Assembly: GCA_035222895.1 (NCBI GenBank)
Contig: JAVYIG010002221.1
Coordinates: 124,001 to 188,000, forward strand
Source: Strongylocentrotus droebachiensis
Lineage: Eukaryota > Echinodermata > Echinoidea > Camarodonta > Strongylocentrotidae
DNA: 64,000 nt
Direction of reading: 5' to 3'
Shown: one piece after another, positions 11,882-23,331 of the stretch
Layout: every line of letters begins with the position of its first letter
Position numbering within the stretch: the first letter of the stretch is position 1
The notes under the pieces: model-generated
Databases searched by the model: none
What the model saw: only the letters and a program-made list of their open reading frames with translations
What the model was told of the DNA's origin: nothing
Program-made: the position numbers and the translations under genes

Positions 11882-12590
11882 GAGGGAGCCCTCTACATTC
11901 AATGTCCAAAATAACTTAAAAAATCATTAAAAATCAATCATTTGTCCTACAACACTGTAACCTTGCACACTTATATGAGAATAATTGGGGTTTCCAAAAA
12001 TGGGGGGAAAATGAAGGTCAAAGGTCAAGGTCAAGGTCAAAAGGTCATTTCCGGCCATATTTTAGAGCAATTTTTCAAAGTTTTTCAAAGTTTATGCATT
12101 TGTTTAATTTTTATCAGATTTGTTTCTAATTTGGTACAAATCATTATTGGATGATGACCTTTATTCCTATGATTCAATTTTTTTCTAGGTACCTTAGTTA
12201 ATGATTTTTGGCCGAGGAGTTCACGATGGTCCCCATGTTCATCCAACAGGTCGCCTCGGGGAAAGGTTACCAAGAAGACCAACAAGCCGGGAGAGCAGAA
12301 GCTGTTCACCTGTGCGTGTTCCTTCTGAGACACCAGTCCTCGCAGAAGAATGATCAGGATAAACCGACATCGACATCTCCTGCGAAAGAAGAAATCAGAT
12401 TAAAAAATTAAAAAATGCATAAACTTTGAAAAATTGCTCTACAATTTAATCGGAAATAACCTTTTGACCTTTACCTAAACCTTTGAACTTGACCTTGACC
12501 TGTGCAAGGTTACAAAGTTGTATGACAAATGATTGATTTTTAATGATTTGTTAAGTGATTTTTTTGTCATTGAAGATAGAGAGCCGCCTT
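11882..12590. mobile_element. MITE with ~200 bp terminal inverted repeats
   Basis: The left arm (11882-12100) and right arm (12411-12590) are inverted copies sharing 'aatcattaaaaatcaatcat', 'aaccttgcaca', a run of 'aaggtca' and 'caaagtttatgcat'. Unique interior 12100-12410. Short open frames in the interior have no recognisable domain. It is nested near the left end of the larger element. Confidence 0.8.
12013..12047 (+). promoter_or_regulatory. cluster of five AGGTCA nuclear-receptor half sites
   Basis: AGGTCA occurs at 12015, 12022, 12028, 12034 and 12042, giving spacings DR1, DR0, DR0 and DR2. DR1 of this exact core is the classical binding site for HNF4/RXR-type receptors, and TCAAGGTCA (present here) for ERR/SF1-type receptors. 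The right arm carries a partial mirror cluster (about 12464-12500). Function is not shown; it is part of a repeat. Confidence 0.4.
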
Positions 12591-13104
12591 AAAAAGGGAA
12601 GAGCTGTATGTGCTGCAAATTAGTTCTGAGTTTTCAGTATGTTTTGGGTAAATTATGAACTTGTTGCATCTCCTGATGAACTAAAGCATGCTGTCCAGTA
12701 GCTCTTTTAAGTTTTCACGTGCACTTGATGCACATTAAATAATACTGAAATTTTATGTAATCATCGGTGAAATATTGGTGTCTTCATGTTACAATAAACA
12801 TTTGAGTTTGTGTTTGTTTGTTTTCCAGAACCTATTACAGCATGATTTGTCCAGCCCTCCAAGAAGCCAAGCCAGATACCAGTGCCATATATCAGTTCAC
12901 AAATGTGGAGTTTCAAATACTGCCAAATAGGACTTTTCAAGAATATACCTTTATTCCTCATCAGGGCTTTAAATAAGAACCAGCGCAATTCTTGGATTTA
13001 TGGGCAAAAAATTGCGCCTGTCCCATGTTGTTAGTCCCTGTCTTAGATCAACTAAATGATTGGACAAACATTAATATGAGCAATATTAAGCTTAGATACT
13101 TACT

Positions 13105-16100
13105 TTAGTGCTCCTCCTCACCAAAATCGTCTTCCCCTTCCTCATCATCAGAATCACTTGCTGGATTATTTGCATCTTCGTCAGCTATCAGAGGTTCCAA
13201 GTTGTCACAGTTTTTGCATTGGCATAGGTCTGTACACTGAAGGCCAAGATTAGCACAGCATCCATCGTCAGCATCTTCTGCCTTGCATTTTGAGCGCTTA
13301 CACTTGCAGAATGCCAGTTCCAGTACACTTTCTGGTGCTGGTGCCAGATCCATCCAGTCAATGGCAAGCTCACTATCCTCCATTTTCCATCCATGGTTGA
13401 CTGGCGATGGCAGATCTTGGTTTTGAACAAGGCTCTTTTTGAAGATGTTTGCCTGAAAACTGGCCCTCTGGATGTGTTTCCGCAGTGAATCCTGGTTTGG
13501 TGGCATTACAATTTCACTTCTGGTTGCAGTCTTGAGCATGATGTACCGGATATCATTGACACTAGGCACATCCTTATGACCATACAGCTGACAAACAAAT
13601 CTTTCTAGTCCGTCAGAAACTTCTGCAGGGACGTCAAGAGAATCGCCAAGTTGCTTGAATGGCTCCACATGTGCTGGAAATTTCTTCAGTAATGAAAAGG
13701 CCTTTGTCTTCCCTTTTCCATAGAACGAGCTGACGGAATCGCAGCCAGTGAACGCGTGGAAACCAATCAGAGCACTTGTCAATGATTCTCCGAGTTCTTG
13801 TTGAACGGGGCTTATAGCGATAGTTCTCTTCTTGTCATCTCTTCCTGTATGAAAATATAGAGGTGAAGCAATCTCCTTTGCATGCGCTACTGCCAGAACA
13901 AAAACATCTGTGTCTGGGGACTTGATGATGACTGGGGTGGCATTCGAAGTTTCCCCAATATACTTTGCATGCAATAGCATGCGGGTATCTGCCTCCTCAT
14001 GGTCGCAACAAAGACTGTCGACTTGCAGACACCTCACAGCTCCGTTGACATCTGCCGCTATTGCATGGCATTTGTCTTCATGTGCCACTACCAACTGCAC
14101 ACCTTTCAGCTTGTTAGCATCATAGTTCTGCCACTCTGTAAATAGAAAGCTGATCAGTTCTTGCTTGTTACAGCTGTTGGCAAGGAACTTCTTCCACTGC
14201 TTTGGTGTGTTCTGATCTGGCTTTCTGATGCGGACTCTTTGAGATCCAGTTGTCGCCCGTCTTGTCCTCTCTGCATTTTTTATGCTCACGTCAGGGTACG
14301 TATCAGTAACGAAATGGATGGACTTGGTCTGAGTCTCAAGTGTTAAGTTCACAAGCTGTTTGAACACTTTCATCGCCACTTCACCAAATGTCTTTGGAAT
14401 GTTTTTCATCATTTGAAGAAGGGCCATAGCATCTACGATCCATATGCCACCTTTCGGAGGTTGAGGAGGAACTCTAGGGCGGCCTTCTTCAGGTGCTGTA
14501 GGCATGTGTAGATCTTCTAACATGTGCAGGAGCTTGGCCTTGTTGGTTTTCATTAGCGAGCCATCAGCTTTGGCGATGGGCAGTGGCAATGGTCCAAGTG
14601 AATAGGTCATCATATTACACAAGTCGACCTGTCTCCTTTTCCCTATGATGACAAGGCGGGCGAACAGATCTCGGTCGCTCTTCAACACCACCTCCTTCCC
14701 TTTAATGTTAGACACTGACTTCTTCGTCATATTGCTGAAAGTCTTTAGCGTTGATCTACGTATTGTGTCTGTAATGGGCTTGTCTTCCTTTTGCAGTCTT
14801 TCCTGGCAGTACTGCATGAAGCTTGCATCACCCTTTTCTTCTGTCGCCAACAGATCCCTAGTTACATCTGATGATGCAAGAACACCAGAAGCAAGATGAA
14901 CTATATCAGACGAAGTTGCCTCTTCAAATGGATTAGTGAGACTTGAGATGGTGTCGATGATGGACTCCACATCTGATTCATCTCGCTTCATGCGGCTCTC
15001 TGTGAGTTCCTTGCGGAAGCATGACCTTTGACCCTTTCCTGCCATCTCCTCAACTTGCCTCATAATGGCTGCTCGCTCATGGTGTCCTGCCGTCCATCTG
15101 TTCACAGCACCTTTGTTGACGGTAAATCCTTTAAGGCCTCCTCTTGTCTTGGAGTCTTTGTTGACTGTCTGTTCTATTGTTTGGTCACATGGTACGCCAG
15201 AGAATCCATACTCATTTTGTCGCTGCACTGCAAAGTGGCCTTGCTGGAACTCAGCATAAATGGTAGGATGCGTGCGTGGTAGTTCCTGCATCTCCATCCA
15301 ATAGATTGGCAAGTACCGTGCATAGTTTGTTCGATTATAGCCGAACAGCCATGGCATCATGAATCGGATGGCTGCTAGATGCAGTTGCCAATTTCCCTCT
15401 CTGGAGCTTCGTGTAAACTGCAGGAGCGTGTCCACCATTGACAAGTATGAGCACCAAAATGCAAAGGTAAGATTTGACTTTGCCATCTCGGACACATACA
15501 GGTCATATGCTGCTGTCAATCTGCCAAATGTGGTATCATCAATCAAGTCTATGTATGCCTGGTATGGAAAAACACTGCGGAGATTCTTGATGACATCTGT
15601 ATACTCAGCAGCTTCCTCTTCAGGCAGGGACTCTAGAAATGTCTTCCATCGCATTCGATGTAGTGCCTCAGCCATAAGTTTGTGGCACCTGATGCTTCTG
15701 TTGTACTGTCGTCCTGTCATGACTCCATTGACTGACCCACCAGCAAGCACTTCAGATTCGATGAGGATATCCTCCAGCCCGGCATCTCTAAATCTTGTCC
15801 CAATACATGCCAGCATTGTCATGGCGGTATGGAATGCTCCAAGCCGCAGTACTATTCGTTTCTTGAAGATTGGAGTTTGCCACCGTACGGACTGTGCCTT
15901 AGCATATATTGCCTGGTCTACCACAACAACGACAGAGTCTAACTTCAACGAGTCAGCGATGTCAATACTTCGATGAAGCAGAGTGTTGACAGCATTCATT
16001 TGTGTGGGTGAGGCGTCGATGATAGGAAGATAAGCTATGGTTGCCTTTGGTGGAATGCTGTTAACAAGCATCTGATTATATCCGGTCCATCCTGGCAGAA

Positions 16101-19100
16101 GGCGGCTACTGTCTGGTACAGGATACTTGGTGATAAAGTACCCGTTGTCTATACGTCTTGCAGCCTGGATCGGTTCGGAGTACTCAGGCACTTCCTTTTG
16201 GAGCTTCAGTTCAGGTCCTAGTGGTTGCGGGTTGGCCTTCTTGGTACCGAAAAATGGCACAAGTACCTCTTCTGATGCTTTGAGTGTTCGTTCTTTTGTC
16301 TTCTTGACTGAAACAGATGTCTCCGGTGGTTGATCTATTGGAGCTGGCTTATGCTGTATGGCAATCCCGTTAGTGTTGTGGGTTGTGCCTCTCCCCGACA
16401 GAGTCTCCTCGCCAAAGTCATTGTTGTCCCAACATAGTGTGGTGTAAACTCCTTGTTGCAGACAAGATGGTATTTTGTTTTCGCCATTTTGAATCTCCTT
16501 CTTGGCCAGCGCAGTATCATGCTCGAGGACCTTGGTGTGGGACGTGGCATGTCCGAAGCCATTTAGAAGCCCAATCAGTTGTGCTGACCCAGTGAGGTGG
16601 CGAACAGCCATGGCGAGTGACGTTTGCTTTGGCATTGCCTTCCTTCCCTTTGAAGTAAGATATATAATATCCTGCGACAGGGACAATATCCGTCTATGTT
16701 GCTCTTCTGGCAGTGTTACAAACTTAACGTCTTCAGGATCTTCATTGAAACCAACCATCCATGAGAGGAAGTTGTAGAGCTTAGTTGGAACGATCTTCTC
16801 TGCTGTGTCCAGTGTCAGATGTGTTGAGTCTGGTGGCCATGGCATAGTTTGTGTTGGTATATCTTCAATTTCTTTCTTCAAATATATGGCGCTGTTGTAC
16901 ATCTCTGTCAGAGTGGATCCTGTTGTTCTTCTTCGTTGTAAAACAAAGTCTTCATCTTCCTCCGAGTCTGTGCTGGTGTCAGTACCGGACGGTCCATCAA
17001 CGGAAGCCCTGCTGTTAGCGAAAAGGGTCTCTGCCGAAAGCTGCTTAGCATACACAATGTCGCTCTCATTAGGATTCTTTGGTCTTGCAAATCTTAGACA
17101 TGGGTATGTACTTTGTAGCCGACGCTTCAAACTGTTTGTTTTATAAGAACTGGCATCCACCTTCTCAACTTCGGCTACAACTTGGACGAATTTCTTCTTG
17201 AGCGCGACCAACTCCCATGCCTTCTCCTCCTTAATCAGCTTCTCCTCCACTACATCCTTACAGAACTTCTTAAATGACTCAGTGTAGTGCCTGTCATGCT
17301 TCTGCTTGTTTCCTTTCCTTGTCAGAGGTCGCGTGTAATCCAGGTAACAGGTTGCATGGTATTTGACTTCTAAGGCAACGCAATCTTGATGTTGGATGAG
17401 CCGTAAGATGCGAGTATTTTGCTCGTTGATAGCCTGCTCTAGAATTCGCCCTCCGTTGACTATCTCACAGTTGGAAAGTGGCTCCTTTACACGCTTGCCT
17501 TGCTTCTTTACATCCAACCGTCCACTCTTCTGACAGATGATACACTCTGCTGGGAGTACGTGCACAGAACGTCGGGAACTGGTGGCTGCCTCTCTGGATC
17601 GTAGTTCCCTTCGTGGCTTCTTCAGCTCTGGTTCTTTAGATGAATCTGGGGAAATATAAAAATAAAATGAAAAGAGCAATTAAATAATAGATATGTGATA
17701 CGCATATGTACTTTTTATGCAATTATTATATGTCAATTAATTCTGGGTTTGCAACAATAAATAGTTAGTAATTTCCAAGTGTGGAACACACTAATTTGCT
17801 CGCAAAAATAAATTATAATGTAATTGCAAGATGATAAAAGGAGCATTTATTTCAGAAGAAAGTATCATAAGGAGAACAAGAGGACTATTTATGTGTATAC
17901 CATGCAGTGACAAAAACACACGCTTTATTGCATTATGTAAAACAATCCCTTTAAAAAAGGGTCATAATGGGCCTGCTTTAAATGCTGTAGTTCGGCTCTT
18001 TTACAACCGAATATAGGTCTGGATCTTTTTTTGTGAATGAATATTTTTAGTAATTCATATCAAATACATGCATCGGTATGTATTGCATCACACACAGAAA
18101 AAAAATGAATAGTCAATAACTACAAAATGACAGGCACAATCCAAAATGGGTCTGGATCTCTTTTCGTGAATAATAATTTGGGCAGCATTCCGTCCCTCTA
18201 GGCGCTGGCCAGCTTTATTAGTAATTCATATCAAATACATGCATCGGTATGTATTGCATCATACACAGTAAAAAATGAATAGTCAATAACTACAAAATGA
18301 CAGGCACAATCCAAAATGGGTCTGGATCTCTTTTCGTGAATGAAAATTTGGGCAGCATTCCGTCCCTCTAGGCGCTGGCCAGCTTTATTAGTAATTCATA
18401 TCAAATACATGCATCGGTATGTATTGCATCATACACAGTAAAAAATGAATAGTCAATCTGCAAAATGACTGAATCTCTTTTTGTGTATAAAAATTTGAGC
18501 AGCATTCCATCCCTCTAGGCGCTGGCCAGCTTTACTAACAATGTCAATACATACACGGTGGCATGTCAAAGACATTACATCGGTATGTATTGCATCATAT
18601 TATTATGATGTAGAATCTACATCATAATAATATGATTGTAGATTGTAGTCTATTTAATTTTTCTATTTTTAAATGAGCGCCATTTTACCAATGGCAATGC
18701 CTTTTGTTTTGGCAATGATGAGGGGACCATTTTTTCTCAACTCAACTCAAGTCACATCTATCTAATTATAGACACTAACAAACAAGTTACAAGTAACATT
18801 GCTAAGGGCTAAGGCTGCTGTGAATGTGATTACACGCGACTACATTTTAAAATTATTAAATTTAATTGCATGTGCCATGTAGGAAATCATTTCTTATTTC
18901 AGTTACTTTAGAAAAAAATGAACATGGTTATTGATCGGTTGCTCACATGAATTTTAATCAATATTTGGCACCGTTCATTCATGATCTTGACTTGGGCCTT
19001 GCCCTAGGGCCTAAGTTAAGGTTTGGTGTAACATGACTAGATCAAGGCCTAGGGCTAGGCTAACCCTACGGATCGCCAGCGCGGTAGCGCTGGCGATCAA

Positions 19101-19543
19101 TAGAGTTAGGGCTAGCCTAGCCCTGGCCTATAGGGCCTGGCTAGGCCTTATCACAAGTAAATGATCACATGCAATTTCCTGTGAAAATATTGTCAAGTAA
19201 ACTCACCTTCATCTTCCAGTTCTGCTTTCTCCTGCTTTCTCTTAGCTTGGTCAACCTTTGTCTTATCTGTAAATTGCTGGTAGCATTTTCGATGAAAACC
19301 TGCTTGTTGTGGAATTTCAACGCTGTCGGCGTCGCTGGTTGAGTCGATCAGTGCCAGAAATTCTGTTGCAATTTTGGCCTTTTTCCCGTTGGAATATTTC
19401 CAAATCGCAGCGCTAGTGAAAACTTTGGCCCACGTTGTTGCATTAAATGCCTTTAAATCATCGTCAGAAGCACTTTCGGAGTGAATAAAACACTTCAATT
19501 CTGAACTTGTTGACGAACAAGCAGCCGTAGCGTCGGTCGCCAT
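13105..19543 (-). CDS. 1,625-residue protein with FEN1/XPG-like PIN motifs and Cys clusters
   Basis: Two exons: 19543-19207 (ATG at 19543; the upstream TTG-led frame extension is not a start) and 17645-13105. The junction has donor gtgagt, a pyrimidine-rich acceptor ending ccccag, and matching phase 1, totalling 1,626 codons. Exon 1 has a Cys/His module (KC...FHRKCYQQF). Residues 147-200 hold a second (ECIICQ ... HATCYLDY). Near 938-975 is the family motif DQTIEQTVNKDSKTRGG. From about 1180 a nuclease-like core runs in order: WIVDAM, VTDTYPD...RTRR, HEEADTR (about 1330), SPDTDVFVL (about 1357), and TGCDSVSSFYGKGK (about 1415). This mirrors the acidic residues and helix-two-turn-helix of FEN1/XPG PIN nucleases. 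A Cys-rich CxC-like segment (about 1561-1596) and an acidic tail end the protein. The nuclease role is inferred from motif order, not proven. The family recurs in marine invertebrates; context suggests a mobile element. Confidence 0.85.
18014..18606. repeat. ~170 bp tandem array in the intron
   Basis: Four units start near 18017, 18149, 18319 and 18468, each with 'tctggatctctttt', a 'cctctaggcgctggccagct' block and 'catcggtatgtattgcatca'. The first unit lacks the ~38 bp GC block; the fourth is diverged. It lies inside the single intron of the large PIN-like gene. Confidence 0.9.
18594..18636. repeat. perfect 21 bp hairpin
   Basis: The arms at 18594-18614 and 18616-18636 are exact complements with a single-base loop, at the end of the 170 bp array. 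Confidence 0.9.
19046..19128. repeat. nested palindrome in intron 1
   Basis: A perfect 12 bp hairpin (gatcgccagcgc, loop ggta, 19071-19098) sits between outer inverted arms 'ggcctagggctaggct' and 'agcctagccctggcc'. It lies about 80 bp downstream of the first exon's donor, in transcript orientation, and is GC-rich against an AT-rich background. Confidence 0.8.
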
Positions 19544-19858
19544 ATTGCTTGTCAACGTAGAATTTGATTGCGATCGCGAACGTGTACGAGCCTGAAAATG
19601 CTGCCTTCTGATTGGCCGAAAGTACGTAAACCAGAAGCCAGCGTGTATTATAATAGCAGTTGTTCACGAATAATAACTATTGAAATAAACGTCAGAATTA
19701 TTTTATTTTCATCGATTTGGGAGCATAATCGTGAGGAGAACAGAGTGTTTATGCATGTTTTATAATATTTGGGAGATTATCATGAATTTTATTTCTAACA
19801 CCACTGATCAGACCACGCAAAAACACGATACAATTACATGGCCTACCGACTATATGGT

Positions 19859-20560
19859 GTGAGAAGGTTGAATGGTTTTGGTATCTTTTTGATCATATCA
19901 ACAGTGGTGGTGGATGTGAGATTGCAGTGACAAATAGATACAGCTTCGGGAGGATGAAACTTAATGAGCTGGGCTTGACCATAGCTGGTAGAAGGTTTAA
20001 AGGCGAATTCTATAACACTGATGTTAGAACAGCGATGGTATATGTTTCAGAAACCAGGAATGTCAAAACAGTAGAAGGTATCTTGAAGAAAACAGAGAGA
20101 GCCATTAAAGGGAAATGAGCGGTGTGAAACTGTCAGATAGAAAGAACACAAGTGAGCTCATGGAAATGGTTGGTCAGGAAGAAACTGTGATGGAATTGGT
20201 AAAGAGAAGTTGATTAAGATGGATGGGTCATGTGTTGACAAGGGAAGATGATGAACTTTAAAAACAGTTTTTGATCTGAAAGTGAATGGCACAATAGGAA
20301 AAGAAAGACCAAATATTTCATAGAAAGATATGGTGAAGAGATAAAGCAGTAGGGTTGGGTTGACCATGGATCTACATGGTCTAACCGAGGAGGATGCTTT
20401 AGGCAATACGAAGTGGAGGGAGGGAGCTCATAATGCGCAAAAGTCAGTAACCCCTCCTAAGAGGGAAATTACTCGTATCGGTGATGATAAAGATGATCTT
20501 GATGATGATGATGATGGTGGTGGTGGTGATGAAAATAATGATGATGATTATGATGTGATA
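19859..20560 (+). pseudogene. RTE-like LINE, C-terminal fragment and tail
   Basis: Translations from about 19862 give the RTE/BovB-type C-terminal order: E-K-V-E-x-F-x-YL, INSGGGCE, LTIAGRRFKGEFYNT, VRTAMVYVSET, a WMGHVLTRE-like block (about 20222) and a final GLT-EDA-KWR. Frames are broken by several stops, so it is dead. The (GAT)n run at about 20480-20560 fits the microsatellite tail usual for this clade. It starts right at the putative end of the 8.2 kb element. Confidence 0.75.
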
Positions 20561-21131
20561 AGATTAATAAGCTCCCATAACTTTATTGATCAATCTTTAT
20601 TAATCAAATATTGTCGCATCGTTAGTGATCAGTTATTGCCACAATCAGTTCACAAAAAGAGGTACATAAATTGACCAACTTTATAGGCAACAGTATATGT
20701 TGAAAAAAACCCACACAAGATAGACTTTCATGTCATGTCATGTCAATTGCACGATTTGTTTATTTATACGATATTCTTATCAAGTCTGTACACTCCTTTT
20801 GCTATACGACAATTCTTTTAACGAATGTTTTTTACATTTTCTGCAGTTTCAAACTGATCGGATCAGGATATCTAAAAATATGAAAGGCTTTACATTAATG
20901 ATCAGAAAAAAATGCACTAACCCTGGTACGTTATGGGTGTTTGTTTGTATGTTTGTCTTCTTTTTATGTAGACAGAATGTTTAATTCTTTGAAATATCAA
21001 TTGTTGGGTTTCTCTCTCCCCCATCACTCTATCTTAACTTCCTTTTGGTACACTGAGGATTTAAAGTTCACATGTGATATGAACGAGCTATTTCTTACAT
21101 TAACTCGTGGCATAATGTAACAGCAGTATAC
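20561..21131. other. no gene recognised
   Basis: AT-rich, with short open frames only and no domain or splice-supported exon seen. Confidence 0.4.
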
Positions 21132-21260
21132 CTGTTTTTATATCACATACACCAAAGTCCACTGCTAAAGTCTTAAAAGAACATCCTGTCACATGCATGT
21201 TGCAGGATGTTCTTTTCAGACTTTTAGCAGTGGACTTTGATGTGTGTGATATCTAAACAG
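21132..21260. mobile_element. 129 bp palindromic foldback element
   Basis: The arms (about 57 bp each, with 'caaagtccactgctaaagtc' in the left arm and its complement in the right) pair almost completely around the centre 'tcacatgcatgt'. Ends read ctgttt / aaacag. Confidence 0.85.
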
Positions 21261-21549
21261 ATTTCGTTAGCCAGTTATATTGATGGATGGTTTCAAAACA
21301 GCATATCATATTCAGCGGAAATTCTGAAGATCATACAAACATCCGACATGTAAATGAAAACATAAAAACGACCGCAACTACTTACGAAAATTCAACCTAA
21401 AGTTATTTCAATACCCTTCTGTGTCAACCATTGAAATGTGCGATCATAACTGTAACGTATTACGTAATCGAAAGTAACCTCTACAGGATATACAATAGGG
21501 TATTGAAATTGCCATTGATATCATTATTGGAAGGTAGTTGTGATATATA

Positions 21550-22180
21550 CAGTGTGAGTCAAAAAAAAGTTTACACCTAGAAAAATGCTAATTATTTTAA
21601 AAATCATCTATGAACAGTAAATACGTATACATTTTATGAAAGAGTGTTTGATCCCAAATCATTTGGTATCATGTTTGTGTGGTATGTGTTCTCGTTTGGA
21701 TGAACAGGAGGCATTTTTTGTGAGAGTGCAAAAATCGACTTTCGCCAAAGTTGCTTATGTGATGTTTGAATACAACAATTGGGATTTGGGTATTAATTCT
21801 GTCTTTGCAGATCCAAATATCATCACTAACAAATGTAATCATGCCACACATATCAAATATCGAATATCAAATATCAACGAACATTTGTGCGCGCGTGTGT
21901 GTGACTTTACTTCTGCAAAAAGCATATGCAATGCATTTCATTTGATACATTCAATTCAATTCATTCTCTCACTCCGCTAAATAATACATGCTGTATGCAT
22001 GCACTCTCGCAAACAATGCCTCCTGTTCATCAAAGCGTGAACACATACCACACAAAAATGATACCAAATGATTTGGGATAAAACACTTTTTCATGAGATG
22101 TATAATAATTCACTATTCAAAGATCATTTTAAAAATAATTAGCAGCTTTCTAGGTGTAAACTTTTTTTTGACTCACACGG
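21550..22180. mobile_element. mariner/Tc1-like MITE
   Basis: The terminal inverted repeats start 'cagtgtgagtcaaaaaaaag' and end with the complement. They are flanked by TA on both sides (21548-21549 and 22181-22182), the Tc1/mariner target duplication. The arms are about 180 bp and include 'aaatcatttggtatcat'. The interior has no transposase, so the copy is non-autonomous. Confidence 0.85.
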
Positions 22181-22189
22181 TATATCTAT

Positions 22190-23331
22190 ATATATTTACA
22201 TATGTAGGCTACGTATATTTATGTATGTATGTGTGTAGGTGTGTATGAAGCCCGATGAAGTGATGGAGCTGGTTCAACTCTTCAAAAATGTGTACTAAAG
22301 ATTGATTTTATGATATCCATTTTCAGAAGATCGATGAACGGTGCTTAACATGACCTCTAGATTTGTCCACATATTTTTAAATTTTATTTGATAAGGTCAC
22401 TTTGCTTCTATATATGAGATACTAGAGACGCTTAATGATGAAAATAAGATAAATTTTAATTTTGCATCAAGAATTTAAGTTTATTTCAGAGCTTGCTACG
22501 AAATATTCAAGCACCACGTAAACGTATATTGTAAATTGATGCTATTCAATGTGTTTTCCTAGTGACATTTACAAAAACGATCGTAACTGTGAAGTATTCG
22601 CTTAACTTCTTTTGAAATGCATAGAATGATGACTGTGGGACACTATTCCAGGTTTAAAGTTGATACTCTAAGCAAATAAATGTCCCTTAATTTGTTACCT
22701 ACGGCAAGTATATGTTATTTCTAAGTTTTTCAATAACTTAGTATATCACAACAAAATTCTGGCTACTCGAAATCCTCAATTGAAAATTCCTCGTTCTGGA
22801 TATTCTGAAGTTAAAAATCTGTGAGAAACTTATGACGGACAAATGTCAATAGATCTAATTCTAAGTAGTTTGTCAACATTTTCAAGTCTAGTCACGATGC
22901 CGGGGTCAATCTAGTTATAATTGTTGAACAAAATGAAAGGGTCCCAAAACCACGCACATGTAGTAACTAAATGAATACAAATCTTGGATTTTGAAGCTGA
23001 CAGTGTGAAGTTTACCCTGATTTCCAAGTTATGATAATAGTCTAGGTCTATGTCCTAGAAAAGAAAGGGAAATAAGATGCAATTGCAAATAGCAATGATA
23101 TTGTCATTGCTCAGTCACATTTAGAAACTTGGTGCATTGAACTACCGGTAATCACATTGCATGTATTTTACTTTACCCAGAATATAAACTTTGTAAAGGC
23201 ATATAACAGAGAACAACTGGAAATTTTTGAAATAATTGACAGACTTAAATGATATTTATTTCTAGATGTTTTGTGAAAGAAAAGAAGATGAGATGCTGAT
23301 TTTATTTCTCCTTTTGTCTTGATTCATACAG
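22190..23331. other. intergenic or upstream intron, no exon recognised
   Basis: This stretch should contain or be crossed by the intron leading to the exon at 23332, because that exon begins mid-codon after an AG acceptor. No upstream exon could be picked out. Confidence 0.4.

Larger units (their letters stand above)
11679..19858. mobile_element. candidate 8.2 kb DNA element carrying the PIN-like gene
   Basis: The ends carry inverted similarity. On the left (11691-11762) are 'gtaggccat', 'ttgcgtggtctgat' and 'tggtgttagaa'; on the right (19793-19850) the same blocks occur in the same order on the opposite strand. Immediately outside, TATATGGT occurs at both 11679-11686 and 19851-19858, a possible 8 bp target duplication. 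Between the ends lie one large minus-strand gene (13105-19543) and a nested MITE. The termini are degenerate and the flanking octamer is AT-rich, so the boundary call is tentative. The inverted arms themselves are clear to the eye. Confidence 0.55.

Noticed and set aside
13910..17146. Plus-strand open frames opposite the PIN-like gene (for example 15359-15976)
   Set aside because: They are antisense shadows of a long conserved coding exon and show no domain pattern.
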